From Perognathus longimembris pacificus (lineage: Eukaryota > Chordata > Mammalia > Rodentia > Heteromyidae), in NCBI RefSeq assembly GCF_023159225.1, contig NC_063162.1:88379438-88443437 (forward strand): a DNA stretch of 64,000 nt, given 5' to 3'. Under the pieces are notes generated by a model. It made no database searches and was not told the origin of the DNA. It saw nothing but the letters and a program-made list of their open reading frames with translations. Shown in pieces: positions 47,716 to 58,226 of this stretch; positions within the stretch are counted from its first letter, which is position 1; each line of letters opens with the position of its first letter. The translations under genes and the position numbers were made by a program.

Positions 47716-47958
47716 GTGGTACTAGTCCTGGAGCTTGAACTCAAGGCCTAGGCACTGTTCCTGTGCTTTTTTTTTTTTTTTTTTCTCAAACCTAGTGTTC
47801 TACCATTGAAGCCACATCTCTATTCTGGCTTTTTTTGGTAGTTAATTGGAGATCAGAGTCTCAGACTTTCCTGCTCAGACTGGCTTTGAACTGTGATCCT
47901 CAGATCTCAGCTTCTTGAGTAGCTAGGATTACAGGCATGAGCCATTGACATCTAGTTC
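47716..47958 (-). repeat. B1-Geo dimeric SINE
   Basis: 'ctggagcttgaactcaaggc', T-run, 'ctaccattgaagccacatct', 'gtagttaattggagatcaga', 'gattacaggcatgagccatt'. Confidence 0.86.
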
Positions 47959-48132
47959 TTTTACATAGGACTTTAAGTATGATATAATATGGTAATTCTG
48001 TTAAGGAATTACATCTTAATATAGCCTCTATGAAATAGTGAAATATTAGCAGCCAATTTTTAGGTAATGGTTAGAATGCTAGTGTATCTGCCAAAGGCTA
48101 GTGGCAAGAGTCATTCATAAATATCTCTTTAA

Positions 48133-48375
48133 GCCAGGTACCCATGACTCACATCTGTTTTCCTAGCCACTCAGGAGATTGAGATCTGAGGCTGCAGTTC
48201 AAAGCCAGACGCATCAGGAAAGCCTATGAGACTCTTTATTTCCAATTAACTGTCAGAAAAGACAGAAGTAGAGCCATGGCTCAAGTGGTAGAGCACACTG
48301 GTCCTGAGCAAAACAGTTCAGGGACAGTGCCCAAGCCCTGAGTCTAAACTCTAGGACTGGCACCAGAAAAAAAAA
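48133..48375 (+). repeat. B1-Geo dimeric SINE
   Basis: 'agccaggtacccatgactca', 'tccaattaactgtcagaaaa', 'ccatggctcaagtggtagag', 'gagtctaaactctaggactg', A-run. Confidence 0.85.
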
Positions 48376-48489
48376 TCTCAGATGTGCATTGTGGCAGTTT
48401 CTAGTTCCTTTCATTTTCCTTCTTTCTTGGTAAAATCTAGCTTGTCTATTTTTCTTAATTTTTATAACTTTTCCCCCCTTCTGATAGCC

Positions 48490-48721
48490 TTTTTTTTTTT
48501 TTCTTATGCCAGTCCTGGCACTTGAACTTTGGGCCTGAGTGCTGTCTCCTGAGAAACTTTTGCTCAAGTGTATCACTTTACCACTTGAGCCATAGTTTTA
48601 CTTCTGACTAATTGGAAATAAGAGCTTCACTTTCCTGCCCAGGCTAGCTTCAAACCATGATCTGAAGATCGCAGCCCCCTGAGTAGCTAGAATTACTGGC
48701 GTGAGTCACTGGCATTGGCTC
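48490..48721 (-). repeat. B1-Geo dimeric SINE
   Basis: T-run, 'ctggcacttgaactttgggc', 'ttaccacttgagccatagtt', 'cagccccctgagtagctaga', ending ggcattggct. Confidence 0.83.
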
Positions 48722-48734
48722 ACATCATCTCAAT

Positions 48735-48815
48735 AAGTATCCCAGCCTGGCCTTAAATTCAAGAACCTCCTGCATTTGCCTTCTTAGTTCTGAGATTCCA
48801 AATGTGCACCACCTC
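48735..48815 (-). repeat. B1-like fragment
   Basis: 'agtatcccagcctggcctta' and 'ctgagattccaaatgtgcac': reverse B1 piece. Confidence 0.55.
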
Positions 48816-48909
48816 ACTTAACCTTATAATCTTCTGAAGTATTGCCACGTTGGTGACATTTCCATCTTCAAATGGGCAAACATGACACACGATTCAAAAA
48901 AGCAAGCAG

Positions 48910-49150
48910 ATTCCTGGTGCTGGTGGCTTCTATTTGTAATCCTAGCTACAATAGTGGCTGAGATATGAGGATCAAGGTTTGAAGCCAGCCCAGGCAGAAA
49001 CATCCTTGAGACTCTTTTATCTCCAAGCACCAACAAAGCAGGAAGTAGAGCTGTGGCTCAAGTAGTAGAGCTCTAGCCTTAAGCACAAAAGCTCAGGGAC
49101 AGCACCCAGACCCTGAATTCAAGCCTCACGACCAGCACTGGTAGAAAAAC
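48910..49150 (+). repeat. B1-Geo dimeric SINE
   Basis: 'tcctggtgctggtggcttct', 'gctgtggctcaagtagtaga', 'gaattcaagcctcacgacca'. Confidence 0.86.
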
Positions 49151-50000
49151 ATGTAAGCAGGAACACAGAAGTTTGGAACTAAACTTTGGAACTACTGTCT
49201 AGCTGTGACTATTTTATTGATTGACATAGATCAGCAGAAACAAACTTACCAGAGGTTTCTTAGGGGTAGGATGAGCTAATTAGCATTTCCTTTATTTGAA
49301 GATTTTAATAATAGCATTATTATTTCCCTCTGGAGAAGGGTTTGTGTATCTTTTAGTTTTACACAGTGGGTATGTTGGCCATCTCTTGTGCCAAAGCTTA
49401 CGGTAGACAGTGATAATTTTGCACTTACAGCTCCAAATTCCCATGATAATGAAAGGCTTAGGCTTTGAATCCACTGATTAATCTTAGGATTATAGACAGT
49501 AGAAAACCAGACATTATGTGACTCCTGATGTGCTGGGGTGGGAAACACATAACATCCAGACAAAATATTCTTGTTTGAAAAAGAGGTTTGACTAGATTCT
49601 GCTTCAGCCTACTTTGAGTTTCCAAGACAGATGCAAGATGGAAAGCCAAATTAAATGATGCCATAAAGAAATAACTAGCCAAATCCAGAATGTGGACATT
49701 CCACAGGATAAATGATACTGTCTAGCTAGACAAGCAGTGGCATGAAAACAGGGAAGTGGACTTGTAGAATAAGACATGAGAAGATAAGAAAGTAAGCACG
49801 TGCCTACAGTGAGTTCTTGTGAGCAGTGTGAACATGTCTGCGAAGAACCACAGAGAGCTAGAGAAGCCTTACAGTTTTGTAGGAAACATGGCAGCCTTGA
49901 AGCCAGACTTAGAATTGTATCCCAGCTCCATCCACTACCTTCTAATTGGGTGGCCTACTTGTGGTTTCCGATTGATCAGGCTTAAAAACATCTCTGCTTC
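49151..50000. other. Unique-looking DNA, possible ancient repeat
   Basis: No rodent SINE or L1. 'cagaatgtggacattccaca' (about 49687-49706) resembles an old mammalian repeat motif I cannot name. Open frames on either strand (up to 95 residues) have no recognised domain. Confidence 0.4.
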
Positions 50001-50002
50001 AG

Positions 50003-50220
50003 TCAGGCACTGGTGGCTCATGTTTGAATTCAGATTGAGATATGAGAATCATGGCTCAAAGCCAGCCAAGCAGGTAAGTCTGTGAGACTTTGATATCCAA
50101 TTAACCATTAAAATGCCTGAAGTGAGCTATGGCTTAAGAAGCAGTGTCAGCCTTGAGCAGAAAAAAGCATGAAGTCCTAAGTTCAAGCCTTAATACAGGC
50201 ACCAAAAAAAAAAAAAAAAG
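50003..50220 (+). repeat. B1-Geo dimeric SINE, shortened
   Basis: 'cagtcaggcactggtggctc', 'tccaattaaccattaaaatg', 'gagctatggcttaagaagca', A-run. B1 half has an internal deletion. Confidence 0.8.
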
Positions 50221-50297
50221 TAAAAAATCTCAGCATCATTTTTCTTACGCTACATGGAAACAATAATTACTAGTTCCCTGAAGATTAAATAGGATTG

Positions 50298-50350
50298 ATA
50301 CAGTGTTATATATACATATTACATATATACTACACATATATATATATAAC
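50298..50350. repeat. AT-rich low-complexity patch
   Basis: TATATACATAT and ATATATATATAT units in a 50-bp stretch. Confidence 0.8.
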
Positions 50351-51235
50351 AAAAAGTTTTATGTGTGATAGAGCAACCTTTGTTATTGCTAGATCCAGCC
50401 AGGATCATAGAAAGCATACTGGGTATTCATCAAGAGCTTTAATATGGAGAATATCCCAGGTGCTAGAGGGGGTAGAAGAGCAAAATGAGACAGAGAAGTA
50501 GCAAATCCAGGGACACACCATTCTGAGTGATGAGAATGAATAAATTGAGGTTATCAGATCATAGGAAACTTAAGAGGAAGAGCCCCAAAGACCTGAGACT
50601 CCAATCTCTGAGCATGGGAAGCTCCTGGGCTTTGGCTGGCCCCTGGGATGGGAGGAGGCCCAGAGAAGCTAGAGGCTGGATCCAGGTACTGACAGTGGGG
50701 ATGCTGACAGGGGCAGCTGACCAGAGTCTTGTCTCCCTCCACTCTGCCTTGCATCTCCCTCCAGTGCCATCTCTCAGCAGAAGGTTAGAGAACAGCTGAG
50801 GAGGGAGAATTAGAGAACACAGTCCCAGCCTCTGCCTCCCAGAGTTTTGCAAGTGGATTTGGAAGGGAGGGATTCAAGCCCAGCCAAAGTTGTAACAGAA
50901 ATGAAAAGGTCATGTTGTCTGTAAGCCATTTTCTGTGAAGTTCCTTGAAGAGTCACAGAATCTGCGACTATGGTGGAAACATTTTTACTTCGAGGTCACT
51001 GTGCAGTGTGGTGTTATGTAAGATCTGCGGCTGAACCATTCGCTTGACACACTGTTGTGTCTTTTGCTCTACTTGTCCATATGCTACTGAAAGATAAAAA
51101 AGGAATTCCTCTCAGGTTCTTTAGGTAGTGGCATTTTCACACTGCATGTATGTCAAGCAGGAGTAAATGACTTTTAACCGTTTAGTTTTGGAAGATGCTA
51201 ACGTATTATGGGAACAAGATTGGCTGAATATTTTA
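50351..51235. other. Unique DNA with a GC-richer block
   Basis: No repeats were recognised. 50,560-50,860 is clearly more GC-rich than its surroundings (for example 'tggctggcccctgggatggg'), with open frames of 66-97 residues on both strands but few CpGs. Neither frame shows a domain. Could be a conserved intronic element. Confidence 0.45.
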
Positions 51236-51239
51236 CTTT

Positions 51240-51432
51240 TATTGGTGGGAGGGGGTACTATGGTTTGAGAGCCTTGTACTTGTCAGGCAGGTTCTCTGCC
51301 ACCTGAGCCCTGTTCCCAGGTAGGATCTAATCCCCTCCTCCCCCCCCCCTCCAGCCCCAGGCCATGACCTTCCTACCTACAGCCCTTCTCCTGCCTCCTG
51401 TTTAGCTGGGATTACAGGTATCATGCCTAGGT
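51240..51432 (-). repeat. B1-ID composite SINE, old
   Basis: Reverse ID-like segment ('cttgtcaggcaggttctctg', 'ccacctgagccctgttccca') then reverse B1-like ('gtttagctgggattacaggt'). Confidence 0.6.
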
Positions 51433-51810
51433 AAATGTTTTACTCTTAAATATTTGTGCAGATAACAATATGAGGAAACTCATTGTTTAAAAGACCTGCT
51501 CTGGAGAATTAGGAAAGTTTGTTTTCCCCCAAATATGTGGAATGGAGACAGGAAACAGAAAACTTTTTTTCCCCCTCTCATCCCTTACTTCCTTGCCCAG
51601 GGGACTTAGAGTAGAACTGGTATAACTATCTGGAAGGTTCCTTTTCAGAAATGTTTCTGATGGTGGACAGATTTGGGCCATCAGATACCCTTGGGAGGCG
51701 TGTGGGTGGGTGGAGTGGAGGGAATCCTTCTTTGAGTGGATCATGTGTTTGGGGGTGGTGGAAGAATTCCTAGGATGCTACCATACCATCCTACCAAATT
51801 CTTTATTTTT

Positions 51811-52023
51811 TTTTTATTTTTTATTTTTTTTTGGCCAGTCCTGGGCCTTTGACTCAGGGCCTGAGCACTGTCCCTGGCTTCTTCCCGCTCAAGGCTAGCA
51901 CTCTGCCACTTGAGCCACAGCGCAGCTTCTGGCCGTTTTCTGTATATGTGGTGCTGGGGAATCGAACCTAGGGCCTCGTGTATCCGAGGCAGGCACTCTT
52001 GCCACTAGGCTATATCCCCAGCC
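51811..52023 (-). repeat. Young IDL-Geo SINE with 17-bp TSD
   Basis: Near-consensus reverse dimer after a T-rich tail. CCAAATTCTTTATTTTT is at 51794-51810 and 52024-52040. Confidence 0.94.
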
Positions 52024-52040
52024 CCAAATTCTTTATTTTT

Positions 52041-52885
52041 AAAAAAATTTATAACAGTGATATAATGTACAGAGGGTTACAGTTATATAAGTAAGGTGAT
52101 GAGAACATTTCTTTATGGACAGTGTCACCCTTCCTTTGCTCTCTCTAGTTTTTCCCTTCTATCCCACCCACAAGTTGTAGAGTTCATTTTCAACACAATG
52201 TCCAGTGACTACCATTGCTACATTTGTTCACCCTTTGTCCCTCCCATTTCTGTGCTCCCTCTTACCCTCCCAAAGAAATATAAATGAACAATCAGAACAA
52301 AAAGAAAACAAAAATAGCAAACAAACAAACCTCTTGTTTCCATTTCCTGGAGTTCATTTAGATATAAATATCATTTTGTATGATCAAACACATAAGTATT
52401 GCACCTTTTTGTTCCTCTTCTAAGAATATCCTCCTTTGCTCTCACTGCGTGTGAATGCCTACAGTCCTGTATAATTTATTATGTCTTGGTGTATTTTAGA
52501 TCTAGCTTCTGAATATGAGAGAAAACATGCACTGTTTGTTTCTATGGATTTGGTTTACCTCACTTAACATTAATTGTTCTAGGTCCACCCATTTCCCTGC
52601 AAATAACATTCTAAAGGCTGTGTAAAATTCCATTGTGTACAAGTATCAGTTTTTGGATTCACTCATTGATTGCAGGGCATCTGGGCTGTTTCCATAACTT
52701 GACTATTGTGAATAGTGCAGCAATGAACATGGATGTGCAAGCGTCTTTACAGTATCCTGGCTTGTGATGTTCTGGGTAGATACCCAGGAGTGGTATGGCT
52801 GGGTCATAGGGAAGATCTATATTGTTTTTCTTTTTTGTTGTTGTTGTTGTTTTGAGCAACCTCCAGACTGCTGTCCAGTGTGGTT
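52041..52885 (-). mobile_element. L1 3' UTR and ORF2 end, left part of split copy
   Basis: Antisense L1. 52041-52560 is the reversed 3' UTR ('gggttacagttatataagta', 'acccacaagttgtagagttc'). The minus-strand frame through 52659-52840 has the ORF2 C-terminal signature YDPAIPLLGIYP followed by FIAALFTIVKLW. A younger L1 interrupts it at 52904; it resumes at 53677. Truncated and non-functional. Confidence 0.92.
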
Positions 52886-52903
52886 GGACTAGTTTACATT
52901 CTT

Positions 52904-53658
52904 TTTTTTTCTTATTTATTGTCAAAGTGCTGTACAGAGAGGTTACAGTTACATACATTAGGCCTTGGGTACATTTCTTGTACTGTTTATCTCTCCTCAT
53001 TCCCTCCTCCCCCTCCCCTTCTCTCTCTCCCCCCATGAGTTGTTCAGTTGGTTTACACCAAATGGTTTTGCAAGTATTGCTTTTGGAGTCGTTTGTCTTT
53101 TTATCCTTTGTCTCTCGATTTTGATATGCCCTTTCACTTCCCTAGTTCTAATACCAGTATATATAGTTTCCAGTGTACTCAGATAAGATACAGTGATAGT
53201 ACAACCACAGGAACAACCACAGAAAGGATCATCAACAATAGAAGCTACGGTTTCACATGGCATGTTGAAAGTAATTACAACAGTGATATAACAGTCACTT
53301 CCATAACATGGAGTTTATTTCACTTAGCATCATCTTATGCATTCATAAGGGCATAGCTATTAGGCTCTTGTGATCCTCTGCTGTGACTAGCCTAAACCTG
53401 TGCTAATTATTCCCTATGAGGGAGACCATAGAGTCCATGTTTTTTTGGGTCTAGCTCACTTCACTTAGTATAATTTTTTCCAAGTCCTTCCACCAGCACA
53501 ATGTTCATCGCAGCACAATTTGTCATAGCTAAAATATGGAACCAACCCAGATGCCCTTCAGTAGACGAATGGATAAGGAAAATGTAGTACATATACACAA
53601 TGGAATTTTATGCCGCTATCAGAAAGAATGACATTGCCCCATTCGTAAGGAAATGGAA
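52904..53658 (-). mobile_element. Nested L1 3' end with 5' inversion and 18-bp TSD
   Basis: A 755-nt L1 inserted into the older L1. The tail is the T-rich left edge; then come 'gtacagagaggttacagtta', the polypyrimidine (reversed G-rich) block, 'ctcagataagatacagtgat' and 'tattccctatgagggagacc', all shared with the copy at 61994-62792. From about 53492 to 53658 the sequence is the reverse complement of what that copy shows at 62625-62790, so the 5' part is inverted. GGACTAGTTTACATTCTT (52886-52903) recurs as GGACTAGTTTATATTCTT (53659-53676). Non-coding remnant. Confidence 0.93.
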
Positions 53659-53676
53659 GGACTAGTTTATATTCTT

Positions 53677-54085
53677 ACCAACAGTGCAGTACGTTCCTTT
53701 TCTGCCACATCCCCACCAACATTTGTTGTTTGAATTCACAATGTTGGCCAATCTAACTAGGATGAGATGGATTCTCAGAGTTGTTTTGATTTGCATTTCC
53801 TTTATGGTGAAGGATGATGAGCATTTCCTCATGTATTTCATTGTCATCCTTCCCTCTTCCTCTAAAAGTCTCTTCTTAGTTCCTTTTCTCATTTAGTGAT
53901 TGGCTTATTTGCTTTGGGAGGGGTTTCTTGAGCTCCTTGTATATTTGGATATTAGGCCTTCATCTGGTGTATTGCTGGGAAAGAGCTTTTACTCTGTTAG
54001 CCGTCTTTCTAGTTTAGTAGCTATGTCCTTTGCTGTGCAGAAGTGCTTTGTTTTGATGTAATCCCATTTGTCAAGTCTTTCTCCT
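53677..54085 (-). mobile_element. L1 ORF2 fragment, right part of split copy
   Basis: Continues the older L1 after the nested insertion: 'ccaatctaactaggatgaga', 'gttttgatttgcatttcctt', 'atttggatattaggccttca', 'gtaatcccatttgtcaagtc' in the usual reversed ORF2 order. Stops break the minus-strand frame. Confidence 0.9.
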
Positions 54086-54091
54086 ATTTTC

Positions 54092-54195
54092 TTGAGCTGT
54101 GGATCAAGTGGTAGAGAGCTGGCCTGTAGCAAAAGAAGCTCAGGGACAGTGCCCATACCCTTGAGTTTAAACCTCAGGACCAGGGGGAAACAGAG
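54092..54195 (+). repeat. Geo monomer without a left half
   Basis: 'gctgtggatcaagtggtaga', 'gctcagggacagtgcccata', 'gagtttaaacctcaggacca': only the right monomer is present, abutting the L1 fragment. Confidence 0.72.
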
Positions 54196-54780
54196 TACCT
54201 ATCCCAAAGTGAACATTACCAACTATATAAATGACATGGTCCTAAAGGAAACATAAAGTCTCATGTTGGGTCAGGTGAGGAAAACAGAGCATGATGCCTC
54301 CAGTGTTCAGTGTTTGGACAAACAGTTACGGTTAGTCATCTGCACCATAAGGTTCTACATGCTAATGTGGCCCTCTTGTTGCCTCTGACTGAAATGACTG
54401 TGTGTTCCTACACAGAGATTTGAATCTATGATCTGAGAAAAATTTATAGAGAATGCATACTGAAAATCACAATCTTACTAGAAAATCCAGAGTCTTTTGA
54501 TTTACTTCAGCACCTGGATATCTCATATTTCCCAATCTTACTTGTACTAGAAAAATAAATATTTTACAAAGTTTCCACTGTGCAAGATCTGATTTTTTTT
54601 CCCTAGTGTATTGTCCAGTGTAATTGATTAAGGAGGCCGAAGCCATCTCCTGGACTAAAAGTAGATTCCAGCGGAGTTCTCTATTCCCAAATTGTATCTG
54701 TGCTTCTGACATGCCAGCAGGTCAGTTGCTACTGTTTAACATGCAAAGCAAGTGATCAGCATGCTAAAAACAAAAGGCCT
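54196..54780. other. Unique-looking intronic DNA
   Basis: No repeat or exon recognised. Confidence 0.45.
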
Positions 54781-54925
54781 TGCTGGCCACTGGTGACTCA
54801 CATCTGTAATCTTAACTAGGAAGCTGGTAGAGAATTGAGGTTCAAAGCCAACCCTGGCAGAAATGTCTGAGAGACTCCAGTTAACCAGCAAAATGCCAGA
54901 CTGGAGGCATGGCACAAAAAGAATG
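54781..54925 (+). repeat. B1-Geo SINE, 3'-truncated
   Basis: 'gctggccactggtgactcac', 'tctgtaatcttaactaggaa', 'gactccagttaaccagcaaa', then only the start of the Geo half. Confidence 0.75.
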
Positions 54926-55277
54926 GGGAAATCTTAGGGAATGTTTATTTTCATGTGCAAGGAGGCTCATGCTCATAATGGAGAATTTATATCATCCATA
55001 TTAACTTTAGTGGATTTCTTTTTTCAAATTAGATGTGTTTGTTAGGCATTTCTTTTTGGACATTGTCACCTGTTCATGCTCTCCCAGTTTAGTGGGTTTC
55101 TTAATAAGGAAGTCAGAAACTTAAGGTTAACAATGGCTTCTTAAAGCAATTAACATCTTAGTGAAGTCTGACATTTGGATTTTCTGTATAGATTGAATGT
55201 AGAAAGAAAGACTGAATAGAAGAGATCTCCCTTTTGAAGGGGTTAAAAAGTAGCAACAAGAGTATCATTAAGCTAGG

Positions 55278-55392
55278 GGTTGGAGGTGTGGCTCTATTGG
55301 GAGAGAACTAGCCAATTTTGAGTGAAAGCATCAGGTTTGAGTCAGTCTCAGACTTGCCCCATCCTACTCCCCTCCCCCCCCCCAAAAGAGAA
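55278..55392 (+). repeat. Single Geo-like monomer with 18-bp TSD
   Basis: A 115-nt insertion with 'ggaggtgtggctctattggg' (A-box-like region) and 'aggtttgagtcagtctcaga' (B-box side), ending in C-rich then A-rich sequence. GAGTATCATTAAGCTAGG flanks it at 55260-55277 and 55393-55410. No B1 or ID left half. Confidence 0.72.
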
Positions 55393-55410
55393 GAGTATCA
55401 TTAAGCTAGG

Positions 55411-55824
55411 CTCTGTATTTTTTCTTTTTTAAAAAGGGAAACCAAGGAATTGTTATTTTGAAGGAATAAGGAAAGAAGCAGGAGAATAGCAATGCCATGT
55501 TATTTACTGTACAGAGGAAACAAACAATGGCATAGTTCATGTGAAATAACTCAGGGACGTCTCACTGTGAGCCTTGGGTGAATGTACAGGGAGAACAGCA
55601 AGACTGCTTGTTGTGAGGACGGATGGGAGGTGGGCAAGTTAGACAGGGGCCGTGGTAGATCTGCAGAAGTCCTTAGAGGCTAGAGATGCATTCTTCTGCA
55701 CAAGTGCTGTTTTTGTTTGGCTACGGTGGTCAGCCATTACTTAATTCGTGATGGATACAGTTATTAATGCTAGGTAGAAGTCAGGTGAGACAGGCATATT
55801 AGATATAATGGATAATACAAAATG
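55411..55824. other. Unique-looking intronic DNA
   Basis: No repeat or exon recognised. Confidence 0.45.
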
Positions 55825-56055
55825 AATGCAAGCTGATGGCTCATGCCTGTTATTCTAGCTCCTTAGGAGGCTTAGATTTGAGGATCATGAAAGGTTCAAA
55901 GCCAGCCCGAGCAGAAAGTTCTTATCTCCAATTAAACAGCAAAAAAACCCAAAGTAGAGTGGTAGAACGCCAGCCTTGAGTAAAAAAGCTAAGGGACAGT
56001 ACCCAGGCCCTGAGTTCAAGCCCCATTACTGGCACCCCTCCCTAAAAAATTATAA
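55825..56055 (+). repeat. B1-Geo dimeric SINE
   Basis: 'gctgatggctcatgcctgtt', 'ctccaattaaacagcaaaaa', 'gtggtagaacgccagccttg', 'gagttcaagccccattactg'. The Geo A-box core is partly deleted. Confidence 0.84.
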
Positions 56056-56111
56056 TGAAGTACCTTAAGTACTTCAAGAAGTTAGGGGAATCAGTGATGT
56101 GAAATATTAGA

Positions 56112-56215
56112 ATTTAGAACTGGAAGTATGGCTCACATGGTAGCTTACCGTGAGTTACAAAAGATGAGAGACCATAAGGCCTAGAGTTCAAGTCCTAGTG
56201 CTGGTCATGAAGGCT
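56112..56215 (+). repeat. Geo-like monomer
   Basis: 'actggaagtatggctcacat' and 'agagttcaagtcctagtgct' without a recognisable left half. Confidence 0.6.
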
Positions 56216-56234
56216 AATACAACACAGGACTAGG

Positions 56235-56545
56235 TGCATTCATTTCCTGTAGGTGCTGTAATGAATTATTGCAAGTTTAGTGGCCTAAGGCAACATGAAT
56301 TTTTCTCCAGTTCTGGATGCCAAGAGCCTGAAACCAGTAGGGCTGATACTGTGGTAAGAGAGGGTCCTTTCCTTTGACTTTTCCTGATTCTTGTGGTCTT
56401 TCTCCATCTTCAACATGCGTTGCTCTGATCTCCACTTCTGTTATCACCTTACCTTCCTTTTGACTTTGACTCCTCTTCCCTGTCATTAATCAATCCTACG
56501 CAGATAGCTCTTATGATTTTCACAACTTTAGGATCTTAATCACCT
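56235..56545 (-). repeat. Ancient LTR-like relic (possibly MaLR)
   Basis: 'gtgctgtaatgaattattgc', 'agtggcctaaggcaacatga', 'tctccagttctggatgccaa' follow the GTGGCTTAAACAACA...CAGTTCTGGAGGCCA pattern of old mammalian MaLR LTRs in reverse. Highly diverged; the family needs RepeatMasker. Confidence 0.45.
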
Positions 56546-57225
56546 CTAAGTTCCTTTTACTATGTGAGTAACACTGAGTACTTTCAGCAATTAGGAGATG
56601 GATATATTTGGGACTCTCTACACAGTAGAATCACAGAGTAGACAGCACTTAAATGTTAAGTAAATGATGTGGTCACAACCCCAAGAATGGGGAACCTAAT
56701 ATGGGAAATGCATGAACTTAGAGGGACCTCTGTGCAGAAAAGATCTTGTAGCATTCCCAGCAGGTAATCAAAGAGAATGAGGCACATGTTGTTGTAAGGC
56801 CAGTTAATAGCCTGTGCCTTTTGAGACATAGAGAAGAGATGCCATTGCAGTGGTGGTGGACTGTGACTCCTCATCTCATGCTTGACTGTGTCCAGCTGGC
56901 AGCGCTGTTTTACATCCTCTCCAGGTGCCTGAGCTCAGCCCTCCCTCCCCTCCTCTCCCCTCCTCCTTCCTCTTCCTTCCTCCTCCTGGATCTCCTTCCT
57001 CCCACTCCCCTCTCTTCCCACCCCCACTCCCCACCCCCCCCTTGTCATAAGCCCATCTTGAACTTGGTCCAGGGAGGTGACTCTCCTGCACAGGGCAGCT
57101 TTGATGTTTTAGCCAATCAGTACTTAACCTCACAAACTAAGCCAAAAACCAGATTCTTCCTTTGGTTTTTCAGTTCGCAGGGCCTTGTTTATTCTCCACA
57201 TATATATCTGCAGAAGAATTTTCTT
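56546..57225. other. Unique DNA with pyrimidine-rich block
   Basis: 56,930-57,045 is a C/T-rich stretch (TCCTCCC type). No exon recognised; the 142-residue frame across it is composition-driven. Confidence 0.45.
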
Positions 57226-57227
57226 AT

Positions 57228-57464
57228 TTCGGTCAGTCATGGGGCTTGAAACTCAGCCCTTGGGCATTATCCCTGACTTCATTTGCTCAAGGCTAGCACT
57301 TCACCACTTTGAGTGGCAGCTCCATTTCTGGTTCTCTGGTGGATAATTGCAGATAAGAGTCTCACTGATTTTTCCTGCCTAGGCTGGCTTTGAACTTCAG
57401 TCCACAGAGCTCAGCTACTAAGTAGCTAGGATTACAGGTGTAATCCACCAGCACCTGGCTACAG
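57228..57464 (-). repeat. B1-Geo dimeric SINE
   Basis: 'tggggcttgaaactcagccc', 'ggtggataattgcagataag', 'gattacaggtgtaatccacc', ending cacctggct. Confidence 0.86.
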
Positions 57465-57789
57465 AATTTTCATAAACTGTAAAGCAGATGCAGTGGAGTT
57501 TCCATGTCCAGAACACCAGCAAGTCTTGGAATGGTGAAGTGGAAGCTTAAAAGACTTCCAGGGCGGCTTCCTAGTAGCAGTAGCAGTGAGATGAGGGAGG
57601 TGATGGGTAAAGAGACTCAGCCATTCAGAGTCCCCCTTTCCTGCTGGTGCTTTCAGGATCATTGTGAGTAATAGAAAATAAATAGTGCCAGCACCTCACC
57701 ATACTGGGCACGCACAATGTGACTTACACAGCCTCTCCAAAGCAACTTTCCTTTGCTCTCCTGTGAGGGGCTTTTCTTCCTCAGCTCAT

Positions 57790-57982
57790 CTTGCTCTTCG
57801 TTGTAGGGCTTTCCAAGTACAAGTTTTCTCTGCCAAGAATTCCTTGCATTTTTCTTAATTCCCACACATCAATGCCCAACTCAGACATCATTTCTTCCAC
57901 AAAGCTTTCATTTATTTTCCTGCCATACCTGGATCAGGTGTGTCTCCCATACTGGCTAGTTTTGTAGCACTTAGCACTTTAT
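57790..57982. repeat. L2-like ancient LINE fragment
   Basis: 'ttcttccacaaagctttcat' and 'ttgtagcacttagcacttta' follow the L2 pattern (...acttcctccgggaagccttcc...tagcacttaccac...). Diverged and short; orientation not assigned. Confidence 0.5.
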
Positions 57983-58226
57983 GGGTTGTTATTGGTTGTG
58001 GGGCTTAAACTCAAGGACTGGGCATTGTCCCTGAGCTCTTTTGCTCAAGGCTAGCGCTCTACCACTTTGCGTTACAGTGCCATTTCAGGTTTTCTGGGGG
58101 TTAATTGGAGATTAGAGTCTCATGGACTTTTCCTGCCTGGGCTGGCTTTGAACCATGATCCTCAGATCTCAGCCTCCTGAGTAGCTGGGATTGCAGGCAT
58201 GAGTCACCGGCAGCACCCAGCTTATT
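57983..58226 (-). repeat. B1-Geo dimeric SINE
   Basis: 'gtggggcttaaactcaagga', 'gggggttaattggagattag', 'tcagcctcctgagtagctgg', ending cacccagct. Confidence 0.87.

Noticed and set aside
52659..53356. Several overlapping open frames of 70-125 residues on both strands
   Set aside because: They are L1 ORF2 C-terminal remnants and reversed L1 3' UTR, not host genes.
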